Shown here: positions 7,903 to 16,927 of the stretch, piece by piece
Position numbering within the stretch: the stretch's first letter is position 1
Layout: the number at the start of each line of letters is the position of its first letter
Assembly (NCBI GenBank): GCA_030156575.1
Contig: JASGMG010000004.1
Location: 1-32,067 of the forward strand
DNA: 32,067 nt
Reading direction: 5' to 3'
From: Patescibacteria group bacterium
GTDB taxonomy: Bacteria; Patescibacteriota; Saccharimonadia; Saccharimonadales; Saccharimonadaceae
Position numbers and translations under genes: made by a program
Notes under the pieces: model-generated
The model's database searches: none
What the model saw: the letters and a program-made list of their open reading frames with translations, nothing else
What the model was told of the DNA's origin: nothing

Positions 7903-7952
7903 ATCAATAAGCTATCACTAAATACTACTAAAATAGGCAGAGAGATAAGACT

Positions 7953-9011
7953 ATGCAAGATACTACTCAAGATAAAAATCGATCAACTGATCTTAAAAAC
8001 AGCGTCACTGATATTCTATCTGTCATCGACCAAGAAAGAGAACGAGAAATTATCACTCGTCGTTTTGGATTATACGACCGTCGCGAAACTCTCGAACAAA
8101 TAGGTGAACTACTTGGAATCACAAGAGAACGCGTAAGGCAATTAGAAAAAGCTATTCTAGCAAAACTAAAAGACGCCATTAATAGTGGTAAAATGGTGTC
8201 AATTAATAATCTAGAAAAAGCTATTATTCGGGAACTGTCAGAGATGGGACGCGTAGCTCGTGTTCAGGATTTAACCGATAAACTATTGAAAACTAATAGT
8301 GATCAAAAAGAACGTGCTCATGTAGCCTTTATAGCTGAATTAGTCCCAAGCCTAACTGTAGTCAATAAAAGTGACTATTATTTTCATAGTATTGGAATCA
8401 TTGAATATGGTGATGAGAAGAAAATAAGGGGTGAAGTCGATAAGATAGTTGCAACCATAAAAAAGCATGGTCAACCATTAACGATTGAGGACTTGCATAG
8501 CCAATTGTCATTTGAACACCCTAATCATGTTCGTGCACTAGCAAGTGTTTCTAAACTATTATCACACTTAAATGGAAACTGGGGACTAAATAAATGGCCA
8601 ACGGTTAATCCAAAAAATATTCGTGACAAGATCTACGTGATTTTAGCAAAAAATAAGTCTCCTATGCATTTTTCCGAAATTGCAAACTCTATTAAAGATA
8701 GCAAATTCAAACGAAGAGATGTAACTACTCAAGCAATACATAATGAACTAATTAAAGACCCCCGATTCGTTCTAATAGGTCGTGGCATATATGCTTTAGA
8801 TAATTGGGGATTTGATAGGGGAACAGTTTCTGATATTATAGCCAGTGTATTAAAATCATCGAAAGAGCCTCTCCACAGGGACGAGATAGTAAAACGAGTT
8901 CTTAAAAGCCGACAGGTAAAAGAAACTACTGTACTGCTTAACCTTCAGAGTAAACCTCAGTTTAAACGCGTTGCCAAGGCTACATACACATTCGAACAAA
9001 AGGTAGACTAA
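7953..9011 (+). CDS. Sigma-70 region 4 plus HARE-HTH domain protein (transcription-related)
   Basis: A 352-residue DNA-binding protein. Residues about 15-75 are a sigma-70 region 4 (REREIITRRFGLYDRRETLEQIGELLGITRERVRQLEKA), the part of sigma factors that reads the -35 box and touches the beta flap. Region 2, needed to open DNA, is absent, so it cannot act as a sigma factor alone. Two C-terminal winged-helix units (PMHFSEIANSI...GIYALDNWGF and PLHRDEIVKRV...ATYTFE) resemble HARE-HTH domains, as in the RNA polymerase delta subunit of Firmicutes. A similar unit may lie near residues 165-220. A role as a polymerase accessory factor is inference. A perfect promoter implies high expression. The GGCAGAGAG stretch before the ATG is a modest ribosome site. 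Confidence 0.8.
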   Translation: MQDTTQDKNRSTDLKNSVTDILSVIDQEREREIITRRFGLYDRRETLEQIGELLGITRERVRQLEKAILAKLKDAINSGKMVSINNLEKAIIRELSEMGRVARVQDLTDKLLKTNSDQKERAHVAFIAELVPSLTVVNKSDYYFHSIGIIEYGDEKKIRGEVDKIVATIKKHGQPLTIEDLHSQLSFEHPNHVRALASVSKLLSHLNGNWGLNKWPTVNPKNIRDKIYVILAKNKSPMHFSEIANSIKDSKFKRRDVTTQAIHNELIKDPRFVLIGRGIYALDNWGFDRGTVSDIIASVLKSSKEPLHRDEIVKRVLKSRQVKETTVLLNLQSKPQFKRVAKATYTFEQKVD

Positions 9012-9055
9012 AAGTTGCTAAGTTGCTTCTCTAGTGAGACAATGAAAGGGTAATT

Positions 9056-11746
9056 ATGGGCATAATATTATCTTTTTTAAATTTATTATTACAATGGTAT
9101 ATTTGGATACCGACCGTATTAATACTTAGCTATCTTACTTGGCGAAATTACCATCACATCGAATCCATACAAAATACTGAAAGTGATTTGCTGACTCTAG
9201 AAATACCAAAAGCAAATGATAAAAGTGAATTAGCCGCTGAACAGCTATTTGCCAGTTTGCATGGAATCTTAAGAGATAAAAATGAACTATCTTTAAACAA
9301 CGGCATACAAGAACACCTTAGCTTTGAGATAGCATCTATCAATGGTCAGATTAGATTTTACGTCTGGGTACCACGAAGCCTTAGAAGCTTCGTAGAGGGT
9401 CAAATATACTCTCAATACCCAAGTGTTCAGATACGAAAAGCTGACGAGGACTACGTTGACCACGAAAAACAACATAGTGTAGTCTACTCCTCCGAAATAA
9501 CTCTCACAGACAGCGAAACGCTACCGATTAAAACATTCCAAAGTTTTGAAGTTGACCCATTAGCTGGCATTACTGGAGCGTTAGCAAAATTAGAGTCAAC
9601 AGGCGAAGAAGTTTGGATTCAAATATTATCTCGCCCAATCGCAGATAGTTGGCATAAATCATCAAGTAAATGGGTTGCTGATGTTAAAAAAGGCAAAACT
9701 TCATTTGCAAATAAACTTAATCTTGTTTGGCTCAGTGGTTTATTAGAGGCTTTATGGAAACCACCAGAGGTAAGTAGTTCAACAACCACACCAAAAGAAG
9801 TATCTGAACGTGATAAAGTCAGAATATCTGAAGCTGAAAAGAAAGCAACTAAATTAGGATACCAAGTAAAAATACGTTTAGCTTACTTAGGAGATAGCAC
9901 TGTCAATGCTCGTTTAAGGATGCAAGCTATTGTTGGGACTTTTAAACAATTTAACAGTACCAATTTAAACGGATTTAAAATGTCAAACGCTAGTTTTGAA
10001 AAAGAAAATCTTTCAGCTTATCGTACGAGATCATTCGGTAGGGGAGGATATATTCTCAATATAGAGGAGTTAGCCAGTGTATTTCATTTACCACATACTA
10101 ACGTTGAGACACCTAATGTCGTATGGGCTAGTAGTAAAACTGCCGAACCACCATCAAAGCTACCGATAATAACAGGCAATAACGCCATTGATGAAAATAT
10201 TAGTGCTTTTGGAATGACTAGTTTTAGAGGTATAAATCATCAATTTGGAATGCTACGATCAGATAGATCTAGGCATATGTACATAATCGGACAAACTGGA
10301 GCCGGTAAAACAGGTACACTAGCCTTATTAGCACTTAGTGATATATTCCATGGTCATGGATATGCAATTATTGACCCTCACGGCGATTTTGCCGTTGATA
10401 ATATGCGTTTCATACCTGGAAGCCGTCTAAAAGACGTTGTCTACTTCAATCCAGCCGATACGGCATTTCCACTGGGATTTAATCCACTTGAAGTTTACGA
10501 CCCTAATCAAAAACCAAATGTCAGTTCTGAGGTCATTGGCGTATTAAAAAGGATGTTCGGCGAATCTTGGGGACCACGTCTTGAATATATTCTTCGCTAC
10601 ACAATACTAGCGCTACTTGATCGTCCAGAAACAACAATGTTAGACATTACCAGAATGTTAACCGATAAAGAATTTCGTAATGGAACGCTTAACTATTGCC
10701 AAGATACGGTGGTTTTAAATTTCTGGAGAACAGAATTTGCTAGTTGGAATGAGAAATTTGTTGCTGAAGCTATATCTCCAGTATTAAATAAAATTGGCGC
10801 ATTTACAGCTAATCCGATTATAAGAAACATTATTGGCCAACCAAAATCAACATTTAACATTCGTCAAATCATGGACGAAGGCAAGATCTTAATAGTTAAT
10901 TTATCAAAAGGTCTTATTGGCGAAGACAATGCGGCTATCCTGGGGGCCTTCCTGGTCACTAAAATACAATTAGCTGCTATGAGCCGTAGTGACATAACGA
11001 GAATTGAAGATAGGCGACCATTCTACTTATACGTAGATGAGTTCCAAAACTTTGCAACTGATTCATTTGCTACTATCTTGTCTGAAGCTCGTAAATATGG
11101 CTTAAACCTTGCCGTAGCTAACCAATATATTAGCCAGATGAGTGAAACAGTGAGAGATGCAGTATTTGGCAACGTTGGTACTATGATATCATTCCGCGTA
11201 TCAGCCGATGATGCACCTATTCTCGCTAAACAATTTGAACCTCAATTTGAACCAAATGATTTACTACAGATGCATAACCGTAATTTTGTTATTAATATGG
11301 TTATAAAAGGTGAAAAGTCTCCAGCATTTAACGCTACTACATTGACACTACCTGCCCCCCAAACAGATAACACGGGTCGAATAATAGAAAATACTCGCCG
11401 TAACTATAGTCGTAGTCGCAGTGAAATAGAAAAAGAGATAGAATTAGCAATAAAACCACCAGAAAACCTATTAAGAAAGCCTGTGTCGCAGTCTATGGCA
11501 AAAAAGTGGCCAGTAGGCATACGACCGGTCGATAAGCCTGTAAGCCCCGTTAAAAAGACCGTGACACCTGTTATTGATATCCCTAAAGAAGAAGAAGGGG
11601 GTGCTTCAGAAAAGCCAAAGCCAAAAAGAAAACGATATCGAAAGAAAAAAGTACCTACCACTAATCAAGAACCAACAATTAATCCAAATCAGATCGTAAA
11701 ACCTGCCAACAATGCTCTAGATGGTTCTCTTAAAATTAAGCACTAA
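9056..11746 (+). CDS. VirD4/TraG-like type IV secretion or DNA-translocation ATPase
   Basis: An 896-residue membrane-anchored ATPase. The N-terminus has one hydrophobic helix (about residues 3-26). The motor domain has Walker A in IIGQTGAGKTGTLALLAL (about 415-432) and Walker B in FYLYVDEFQNFA (about 655-666), followed by ARKYGLNLAVANQY, the pattern of VirD4/TraG coupling proteins and TraM-recognition domains. The last 150 residues are Pro/Lys-rich and low in complexity. A GAAAGGG ribosome site sits 5 bases before the ATG. It follows the sigma4/HARE gene by 44 bases with no promoter between, so the two may be co-transcribed. No VirB4 or VirB6 gene is nearby; the substrate (DNA, protein or pilus subunits) is unknown. 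Confidence 0.82.
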   Translation: MGIILSFLNLLLQWYIWIPTVLILSYLTWRNYHHIESIQNTESDLLTLEIPKANDKSELAAEQLFASLHGILRDKNELSLNNGIQEHLSFEIASINGQIRFYVWVPRSLRSFVEGQIYSQYPSVQIRKADEDYVDHEKQHSVVYSSEITLTDSETLPIKTFQSFEVDPLAGITGALAKLESTGEEVWIQILSRPIADSWHKSSSKWVADVKKGKTSFANKLNLVWLSGLLEALWKPPEVSSSTTTPKEVSERDKVRISEAEKKATKLGYQVKIRLAYLGDSTVNARLRMQAIVGTFKQFNSTNLNGFKMSNASFEKENLSAYRTRSFGRGGYILNIEELASVFHLPHTNVETPNVVWASSKTAEPPSKLPIITGNNAIDENISAFGMTSFRGINHQFGMLRSDRSRHMYIIGQTGAGKTGTLALLALSDIFHGHGYAIIDPHGDFAVDNMRFIPGSRLKDVVYFNPADTAFPLGFNPLEVYDPNQKPNVSSEVIGVLKRMFGESWGPRLEYILRYTILALLDRPETTMLDITRMLTDKEFRNGTLNYCQDTVVLNFWRTEFASWNEKFVAEAISPVLNKIGAFTANPIIRNIIGQPKSTFNIRQIMDEGKILIVNLSKGLIGEDNAAILGAFLVTKIQLAAMSRSDITRIEDRRPFYLYVDEFQNFATDSFATILSEARKYGLNLAVANQYISQMSETVRDAVFGNVGTMISFRVSADDAPILAKQFEPQFEPNDLLQMHNRNFVINMVIKGEKSPAFNATTLTLPAPQTDNTGRIIENTRRNYSRSRSEIEKEIELAIKPPENLLRKPVSQSMAKKWPVGIRPVDKPVSPVKKTVTPVIDIPKEEEGGASEKPKPKRKRYRKKKVPTTNQEPTINPNQIVKPANNALDGSLKIKH

Positions 11747-12055
11747 ATAATAAATTGCTTTTCTTATTAATCATATAGATTGCAATAATATTATGATGGA
11801 ACATATTTAGAACATTATTAAATATCTATTTTTATGTTAACGATAAAAGCTAACCATATAAACAATGTCATCTAAATGCTAATTAAAACAAAATTAAATA
11901 TAATTCTACAAAAAATAAAGAAATAACAATCAAGTAATAAAATTAGCACAATTAATTAAAAAGAGAAGCATATCGAACAAAGTAGCAATATTATAACCAA
12001 AAAATCGAAAGTAACGAGGCAACGAGCTTAGAAAATGTATTATTAATTTATATAG

Positions 12056-12093
12056 ACTTAACGTCGCACAATATATCTTTTACGACATTAAGT
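12056..12093. repeat. Hairpin in the convergent gap
   Basis: ACTTAA-c-GTCG pairs with CGAC-a-TTAAGT across a 16-base AT-rich loop: ten pairs with one mismatch. There is no U-tract on either side. Confidence 0.5.
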
Positions 12094-12132
12094 ATATAGT
12101 CAATTAATGAATACTCATACATCTATGGTTAT

Positions 12133-12197
12133 AGGTGTAATACTAGTAATACGCTTATAGAAGTAGTGAAGGCTCTTCTATAAACGAATTAACACCT
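12133..12197. repeat. Nested hairpin in the convergent gap
   Basis: An outer 6-bp stem AGGTGT/ACACCT (12133-12138, 12192-12197) encloses a perfect 9-bp stem TTATAGAAG/CTTCTATAA (12155-12163, 12175-12183) and the palindrome TACTAGTA (12141-12148). It could be part of an RNA, but no promoter was found for it. Confidence 0.5.
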
Positions 12198-12503
12198 GTC
12201 GTTAGTCATTTATTAAAACTAAATATAAAAGTTATAACAATACAAGTTAACCTACAGGACATAAATCCTAAACTAAGTCATAAGCTATGTATGATAACTT
12301 GCGTAAATTTGCATAAACTGTTGTTTAATGTTATCCACAGTCTATAGCCTTTTAATGTACTACCGCCCTTCCCTAATTAAAGTCTATTTGCTTTTTTGTA
12401 GATTATATATATTAATATGTTTTTTATATTATTTAATATTTACAATAAGATAGAACTAAAATAGAACATAGTAGTGGAGTATGGAGAGTACCACTCTCTT
12501 AAG

Positions 12504-13430
12504 CTATTTGTAAAACGCCTTACCGCTAACCCGAATATCGACATAGTTAATTGTCTTACCATGTGTAGTAAAATACTGAATCGCTCGGGCCATATCTTCT
12601 ACTTGCTCCCCTGCCGGACGATCAATCGACAATCTTACGTAATAACTCACCTCTTTAAGCTGTATTTCTAATTCACGAGTAGTACCAGCAGGCAACGATG
12701 CTTTAGTTACTGTATAACCACTATTCTTAGATAACGAAACAACTCTTCCTACGAAGCTAAGAAACTTCTTACTCGCAATAGCAGCGTTAGTCTGTAAAGA
12801 GGCGCCACTATCATCAACTATCTGAACATCTGGATTTGAAAAATAATTACGTTCAAACGGTATACCATTAGAGTCCACGTAATGTTGCTCGCCATCAGTT
12901 TGCCAACCAGCAACTGGCTTACGCATAGTAATAACAAAGTTTGTTTCACCAGGAAATGTGGAATTACCTTGTTTTACATTTAAAACTTCCGGTAATTTAC
13001 TAGAGACATAATCAGTAATAGCCGATTCATCCAACAAGAAACGTAACCGACTCATTGGATTTACCTCTAAATACTCTTTTATAGACGCCTGGTATATCGA
13101 GCTATCTATATTTTTAGATATATCTACACCCGATGTACTAATTGAAACCGAAGCTGTAAAATTAAGAATTATCAAAACTAAAATTGCCACAATCAAAGTC
13201 ACAATTAATAAGATACTTGAAACCTTACGACGTTTGCGAGACAGATGATGTACGGCAGCTCTAGGAGATTCTAGATCTTTTTTTATATTCAATGAATCAA
13301 AATGATTAGATGTCGTACCTGTTAAAGTTCGATTACGTCTAAAAGTAACCGATGACATATTATTATCAGGTCTAGCATTATTTCTAGCTATTCGACGACT
13401 AGGAATATTTGTTTTTTTCTTCTTAAACAA
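12504..13430 (-). CDS. ftsQ: FtsQ-like cell division protein
   Basis: A 308-residue bitopic membrane protein of the divisome. The first 70 residues are basic and cytoplasmic (KRRKVSS next to the membrane). One transmembrane helix spans about 72-93, then an extracellular part with a POTRA-like/FtsQ layout (NPMSRLRFLLDESAITDYVSSKLPEVLNVKQ...), the short segment YVDSNGIPFERNYF, and the ending NYVDIRVSGKAFYK, all in the positions seen in FtsQ/DivIB. The start is TTG: AGGGGG lies 5 bases upstream, and the only in-frame ATG further up meets a TAG at once. It is the last gene of the dcw cluster here, next to murG. Confidence 0.78.
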   Translation of the reverse strand: MFKKKKTNIPSRRIARNNARPDNNMSSVTFRRNRTLTGTTSNHFDSLNIKKDLESPRAAVHHLSRKRRKVSSILLIVTLIVAILVLIILNFTASVSISTSGVDISKNIDSSIYQASIKEYLEVNPMSRLRFLLDESAITDYVSSKLPEVLNVKQGNSTFPGETNFVITMRKPVAGWQTDGEQHYVDSNGIPFERNYFSNPDVQIVDDSGASLQTNAAIASKKFLSFVGRVVSLSKNSGYTVTKASLPAGTTRELEIQLKEVSYYVRLSIDRPAGEQVEDMARAIQYFTTHGKTINYVDIRVSGKAFYK

Positions 13431-13499
13431 ATTTACCCCCTAATTCATTTCCATATTAATAATTATAAGTTTCTTACTTATGTTTACTATTATTATAAC

Positions 13500-14651
13500 T
13501 CATTTAATATTAGATAATATCATATTGGCAACATCACGCGCAGCATCGGGACGAGCAAAAAGAGCAAAAGCTTTTGACATTTTTTTAGTATGTTCTGCGT
13601 TAGATACAATATCATTTACAGCTGACGTTAATAGATCTGGAGTTTTAATCATTTCATCCTCATCTACAACCATAACAGCATCATTCTCAAGGTAAACAGC
13701 TGCATTTTTTGATTGATGACCACCAGTCAATTTAGCATTAGGAATCAATATCGTAGGTTTAGCTAGTGTTGCTAATTCTAAGATAGTAGTTGCTCCTGCC
13801 CTGGTAACAACAACATCAGCAGCACCTAATAATGATGCCATCCCCTCTGAAACAAATGAATGTAACTGAAAATGATCATCATTCAAAGGCACAACTGCTT
13901 TTATCTTATCGTATTGGCATGCACCAGAAATTAAAACTACTGAACCAATTTTTAATAAATCTTTTAAAACTAGTACCACAGTATCATTTATTCGACTCGC
14001 TCCCAATCCCCCACCGGTAATGACAATTAAAGGCTTATCCACCGAAATACCCCACGTTTCTTTAGCAGCTTTAACTTCTAACTTAGAAAACTTATGGAAT
14101 TCAGATGATATCGGTATACCAACATAACGTGATTTGTTTAACGGATAAGGATAATATTCAAGTGGGGCTCCTGTAGCTATAGAAGTCGCCCATTTACTCA
14201 ATATTAAATTAGTAAGCCCTGGATGAGCATCAGAATCATGAATAACAAGCGGTATACGTAACAATCTAGTTGCAATACCTACAGGTAAACAAACATAGCC
14301 ACCCTTAGTGAATACTACATCCGGCCTCCAGATTATCAATTTAATTATACTTTGGAAAAAACCAACAAACACAAGAAAACTATCACCAATATTCTTTAAG
14401 ACTAATGATGGCCACAGTAATTGGCGCATAACTGACAAATGATGATAACGCCTAAGCTTACCTGAAAATATCTTTTGGACTGGTATATTAGGATCAAAAT
14501 TATTCATAATCAGCTTAGCCTGACAAGCAAATTTTCTATCACACCAAAATCGGACCTTAGCCTTAGGATGAATATTTTTAATTTCGCGTAACACTGCTAC
14601 GACTGGAGTAACGTGACCGCCCGATCCCCCGCCGACTGCTAGAATTTTCAT
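13500..14651 (-). CDS. murG: UDP-GlcNAc:undecaprenyl-PP-MurNAc-pentapeptide GlcNAc transferase MurG
   Basis: Adds GlcNAc to lipid I to make lipid II on the inner face of the membrane. The 383-residue GT28 glycosyltransferase opens with MKILAVGGGSGGHVTPV, the donor-side Gly-rich loop, has VVFTKGGYVCLPVGIAT and HDSDAHPGLTN in the N-domain, GGGLGASRIND in the linker, and TRAGATTILELATLAKPTILIPN with the UDP-GlcNAc-binding Glu. The start at 14651 lies 74 bases inside the end of ftsW; the motif-bearing N-terminus shows that this overlap is real. It ends with TGA, evidence that UGA is a stop codon in this genome. Confidence 0.95.
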   Translation of the reverse strand: MKILAVGGGSGGHVTPVVAVLREIKNIHPKAKVRFWCDRKFACQAKLIMNNFDPNIPVQKIFSGKLRRYHHLSVMRQLLWPSLVLKNIGDSFLVFVGFFQSIIKLIIWRPDVVFTKGGYVCLPVGIATRLLRIPLVIHDSDAHPGLTNLILSKWATSIATGAPLEYYPYPLNKSRYVGIPISSEFHKFSKLEVKAAKETWGISVDKPLIVITGGGLGASRINDTVVLVLKDLLKIGSVVLISGACQYDKIKAVVPLNDDHFQLHSFVSEGMASLLGAADVVVTRAGATTILELATLAKPTILIPNAKLTGGHQSKNAAVYLENDAVMVVDEDEMIKTPDLLTSAVNDIVSNAEHTKKMSKAFALFARPDAARDVANMILSNIK

Positions 14652-15888
14652 GTTGTGCCTCCTTTAAATGTGATGAATGAACAGTATAACGAGATAGTTG
14701 AAAAACTAGACCTAGAGCCGCTGTAATAAACAAAATACTAGTTCCGCCGAAACTAAGCAATGGCAAGGTTATACCTGTTAAAGGAAAAACCCCTACCATT
14801 GAAGCTACATTCAATATAACATGAGAACCAAACCAACCAAAAACACCAGCTGCCAACAATTTAAGTCTCATATCTACCAAATGATCCATCACCTTTAATA
14901 AACGTAATAATAAAGCCACAAATATAGCTAATATAGTCATCAAGCCCACAAAGCCAAACATTTCACCCATAATAGCAAAGACTGAATCGTTTATAGCCTC
15001 TGGGAGATATCCCGTCGCTTGAACGCTATTACCTATACCGACGCCAAACAAACCTCCTGTACCGATAGCAATTTTTGCATGCTCAATATGATAGCTACTT
15101 GAGTCTTTCGTTGACGAGTCATCACCTTTTAAATATGTAGTGATACGTTCGATACGGTGAGGAGCTATGACAATTAGCATCACACCACCTAAAACAAGTA
15201 ATAATAAAGCCATAAGACTATTCTTTTTATTTATACCTCCAACAAATAACATGGAGACGATAATGCTGACAAGCGAGATTCCTGTGCCTAAGTCTTTTTG
15301 GATAACAACTATAAACAGCATAGATATACAAACAATTATAGCTAGCGGTATTAAAGTATCTTGAAGGTCATTTATCTTGCCTTGGCTTGATTTGGCACCT
15401 AAAAAACTAGCTGCAAATATCAATAAGGAAAACTTTAAAAGTTCAGCAGGCTGAAGAGTCCCTAACGAGCCCAAGTTAAACCAACGAGTAGCTCCTAAAG
15501 TTTGTTGTGCTATCCCCCAATTAGCCCATCCAGCTATAGCTAACAGTGCACAAGCAGCTAAAGACAATAGGACTAATTTATCTGCATATTTTGTAACCCA
15601 AGTGTATGGCAATACAGACATAACCACAAAGACAAACAAAGCCAACGACAAGCTAATGGCTTGTTTCACAAAAAAATAAGTATTACTATAGTTACTTCCA
15701 TAAGCATTGTTTAATACATTAGCTCGTTGCGGTCCAATAGCATACATAATAATAAGACCTAATAACATCAAAAGACCCATATAAAGCACTATTAAATAGT
15801 CTGGTCTATGCCTACGAATATTAGTCATATCAGAAAATCGAGCATGACTAGCAATTTTAACTATCGGCTTTTGACGCCTATCAGCCAT
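14578..15888 (-). CDS. ftsW: SEDS peptidoglycan polymerase FtsW
   Basis: Polymerises lipid II into glycan strands at the septum with its partner FtsI. The 436-residue protein has about ten hydrophobic segments, starting near residue 30. SEDS signatures visible are LGTGISLVSIIVSMLFVGG, the GIGNSVQATGYLPEAINDSVFAIMGE region and the C-terminal PLTGITLPLLSFGGTSI. Its tail of about 40 hydrophilic residues (His/Ser/Arg-rich) is coded partly within the overlap with murG. It starts one base after the mraY stop codon. The presence of ftsI three genes upstream in the same operon makes FtsW more likely than RodA. Confidence 0.93.
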   Translation of the reverse strand: MADRRQKPIVKIASHARFSDMTNIRRHRPDYLIVLYMGLLMLLGLIIMYAIGPQRANVLNNAYGSNYSNTYFFVKQAISLSLALFVFVVMSVLPYTWVTKYADKLVLLSLAACALLAIAGWANWGIAQQTLGATRWFNLGSLGTLQPAELLKFSLLIFAASFLGAKSSQGKINDLQDTLIPLAIIVCISMLFIVVIQKDLGTGISLVSIIVSMLFVGGINKKNSLMALLLLVLGGVMLIVIAPHRIERITTYLKGDDSSTKDSSSYHIEHAKIAIGTGGLFGVGIGNSVQATGYLPEAINDSVFAIMGEMFGFVGLMTILAIFVALLLRLLKVMDHLVDMRLKLLAAGVFGWFGSHVILNVASMVGVFPLTGITLPLLSFGGTSILFITAALGLVFQLSRYTVHSSHLKEAQHENSSSRRGIGRSRYSSRSSVTRN

Positions 15889-15889
15889 T

Positions 15890-16924
15890 TTATATGCTGC
15901 CCCCGGCTAAAGCCAGCAATATTCCAATAAAAGCGACTATACAACCTATCACCCAAAAACGCATAGTCACCTTGGTCTCTGGCCATCCAGTTGCCTCTAA
16001 ATGTTGATGAAAAGGTGCTGATATAAATATCTTACGCTTAAAAACTTTCTTACTAAAAATTTGAATTAAACTTGATCCAGCCTCAGCGACAAATATAATT
16101 CCAATGATTGGCAACAGTAATAATGTGTTAGTCAACATCGCAACCACGCCTAGTGAAGCTCCAAGCGCAAAACTACCAACATCTCCCATCATGAATCGAG
16201 CTGGATAAATATTAAACCATAAATAGCTAAGTAAAGCTCCCACTACAGTGAAACAAAACCCTGATAACAACAACTGTGATTGAAGCATAGCAATGATACC
16301 AAAAGAACCAAAAGCAATCGCCGCAAGTCCACCCGCTAAGCCGTCAAGGCCGTCACTTATATTCACGGCATTACCAGTCGCAACAACTGCAAAAGCAAAT
16401 AACGGAACAATCAACCAACCAATTGTTAAATCTCCAAAAAACGGAATATTAACGCTGTTTGCACCTAACTTTGCAAAAAAGAACCAACCAAGCAATACTC
16501 CAATTATTGCAATCATTGCAAATTTGAGACTAGAGCGAAGTCCAGCTATACCCTCACCACGTCCACGTATATTAATAACATCATCTAACAATCCAACGAA
16601 AGCTCCACCCGCTAAAGCCGCCAATGGCAACCAGGTTTGACCTCTGTTAAGATTAAACATCAATGTAATAAACATTATAGAAATCACAAATATAATTCCA
16701 GCCATAGTAGGAATATTACGTTTAAACTTATTAGCATGTAGTTTATTGAATACTGTTAACTTTTCGCCAGTGGTGCTATTTGTCCGCTGTTTCTTCCAAA
16801 ATTTATATTTATATGCTAAAAACGTGTAGATCGGAGTCAATAGCATAGACAGCACAAAAGAAATCACACTTAGAATAAAAGTTCCTCTTAAATCGTTTGT
16901 AAGTTCAGTTAACATAATACTCAT
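15890..16924 (-). CDS. mraY: Phospho-MurNAc-pentapeptide transferase MraY
   Basis: Makes lipid I by moving phospho-MurNAc-pentapeptide to undecaprenyl phosphate. The 344-residue integral membrane enzyme has about ten helices. Catalytic-site marks are GGAFVGLLDDVINIR, GNAVNISDGLDGLAGG, MGDVGSFALGASLG and the HxHHLE-like PFHQHLEATGWPE. The length is typical. It follows ftsI by 3 bases and abuts ftsW, so expression is coupled. An alternative start three codons in (Met4) is possible. Confidence 0.95.
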   Translation of the reverse strand: MSIMLTELTNDLRGTFILSVISFVLSMLLTPIYTFLAYKYKFWKKQRTNSTTGEKLTVFNKLHANKFKRNIPTMAGIIFVISIMFITLMFNLNRGQTWLPLAALAGGAFVGLLDDVINIRGRGEGIAGLRSSLKFAMIAIIGVLLGWFFFAKLGANSVNIPFFGDLTIGWLIVPLFAFAVVATGNAVNISDGLDGLAGGLAAIAFGSFGIIAMLQSQLLLSGFCFTVVGALLSYLWFNIYPARFMMGDVGSFALGASLGVVAMLTNTLLLLPIIGIIFVAEAGSSLIQIFSKKVFKRKIFISAPFHQHLEATGWPETKVTMRFWVIGCIVAFIGILLALAGGSI

Positions 16925-16927
16925 AAA

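Larger units (their letters stand above)
11747..12503. other. Convergent AT-rich gap, 757 bp, no gene seen
   Basis: The plus-strand block ends on the left and the minus-strand dcw block ends on the right, so neither needs a promoter here. No credible ORF is present. It holds two structured spots (12056-12093 and 12133-12197), one perfect DnaA box (TTATCCACA at 12331-12339) and, beside the end of ftsQ, a small palindrome GAGAGT-ACC-ACTCTC (about 12484-12498). The rest is plain AT-rich sequence. Confidence 0.6.

Noticed and set aside
12296-12330. A dif-like site (ACTTGCGTAA...GCATAAACT) in the convergent gap
   Set aside because: The spacing is about 5 bases shorter than a 28-bp dif and the arms match poorly; a replication terminus is not supported beyond the strand switch.
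11747-12503. Replication origin in the AT-rich gap
   Set aside because: Only one consensus DnaA box is present and no dnaA, dnaN or similar gene is nearby.
13500-13502. UGA recoded to glycine as in Gracilibacteria/Absconditabacteria
   Set aside because: TGA ends murG and the HD gene at 26003 at the expected protein ends, so the standard code applies.
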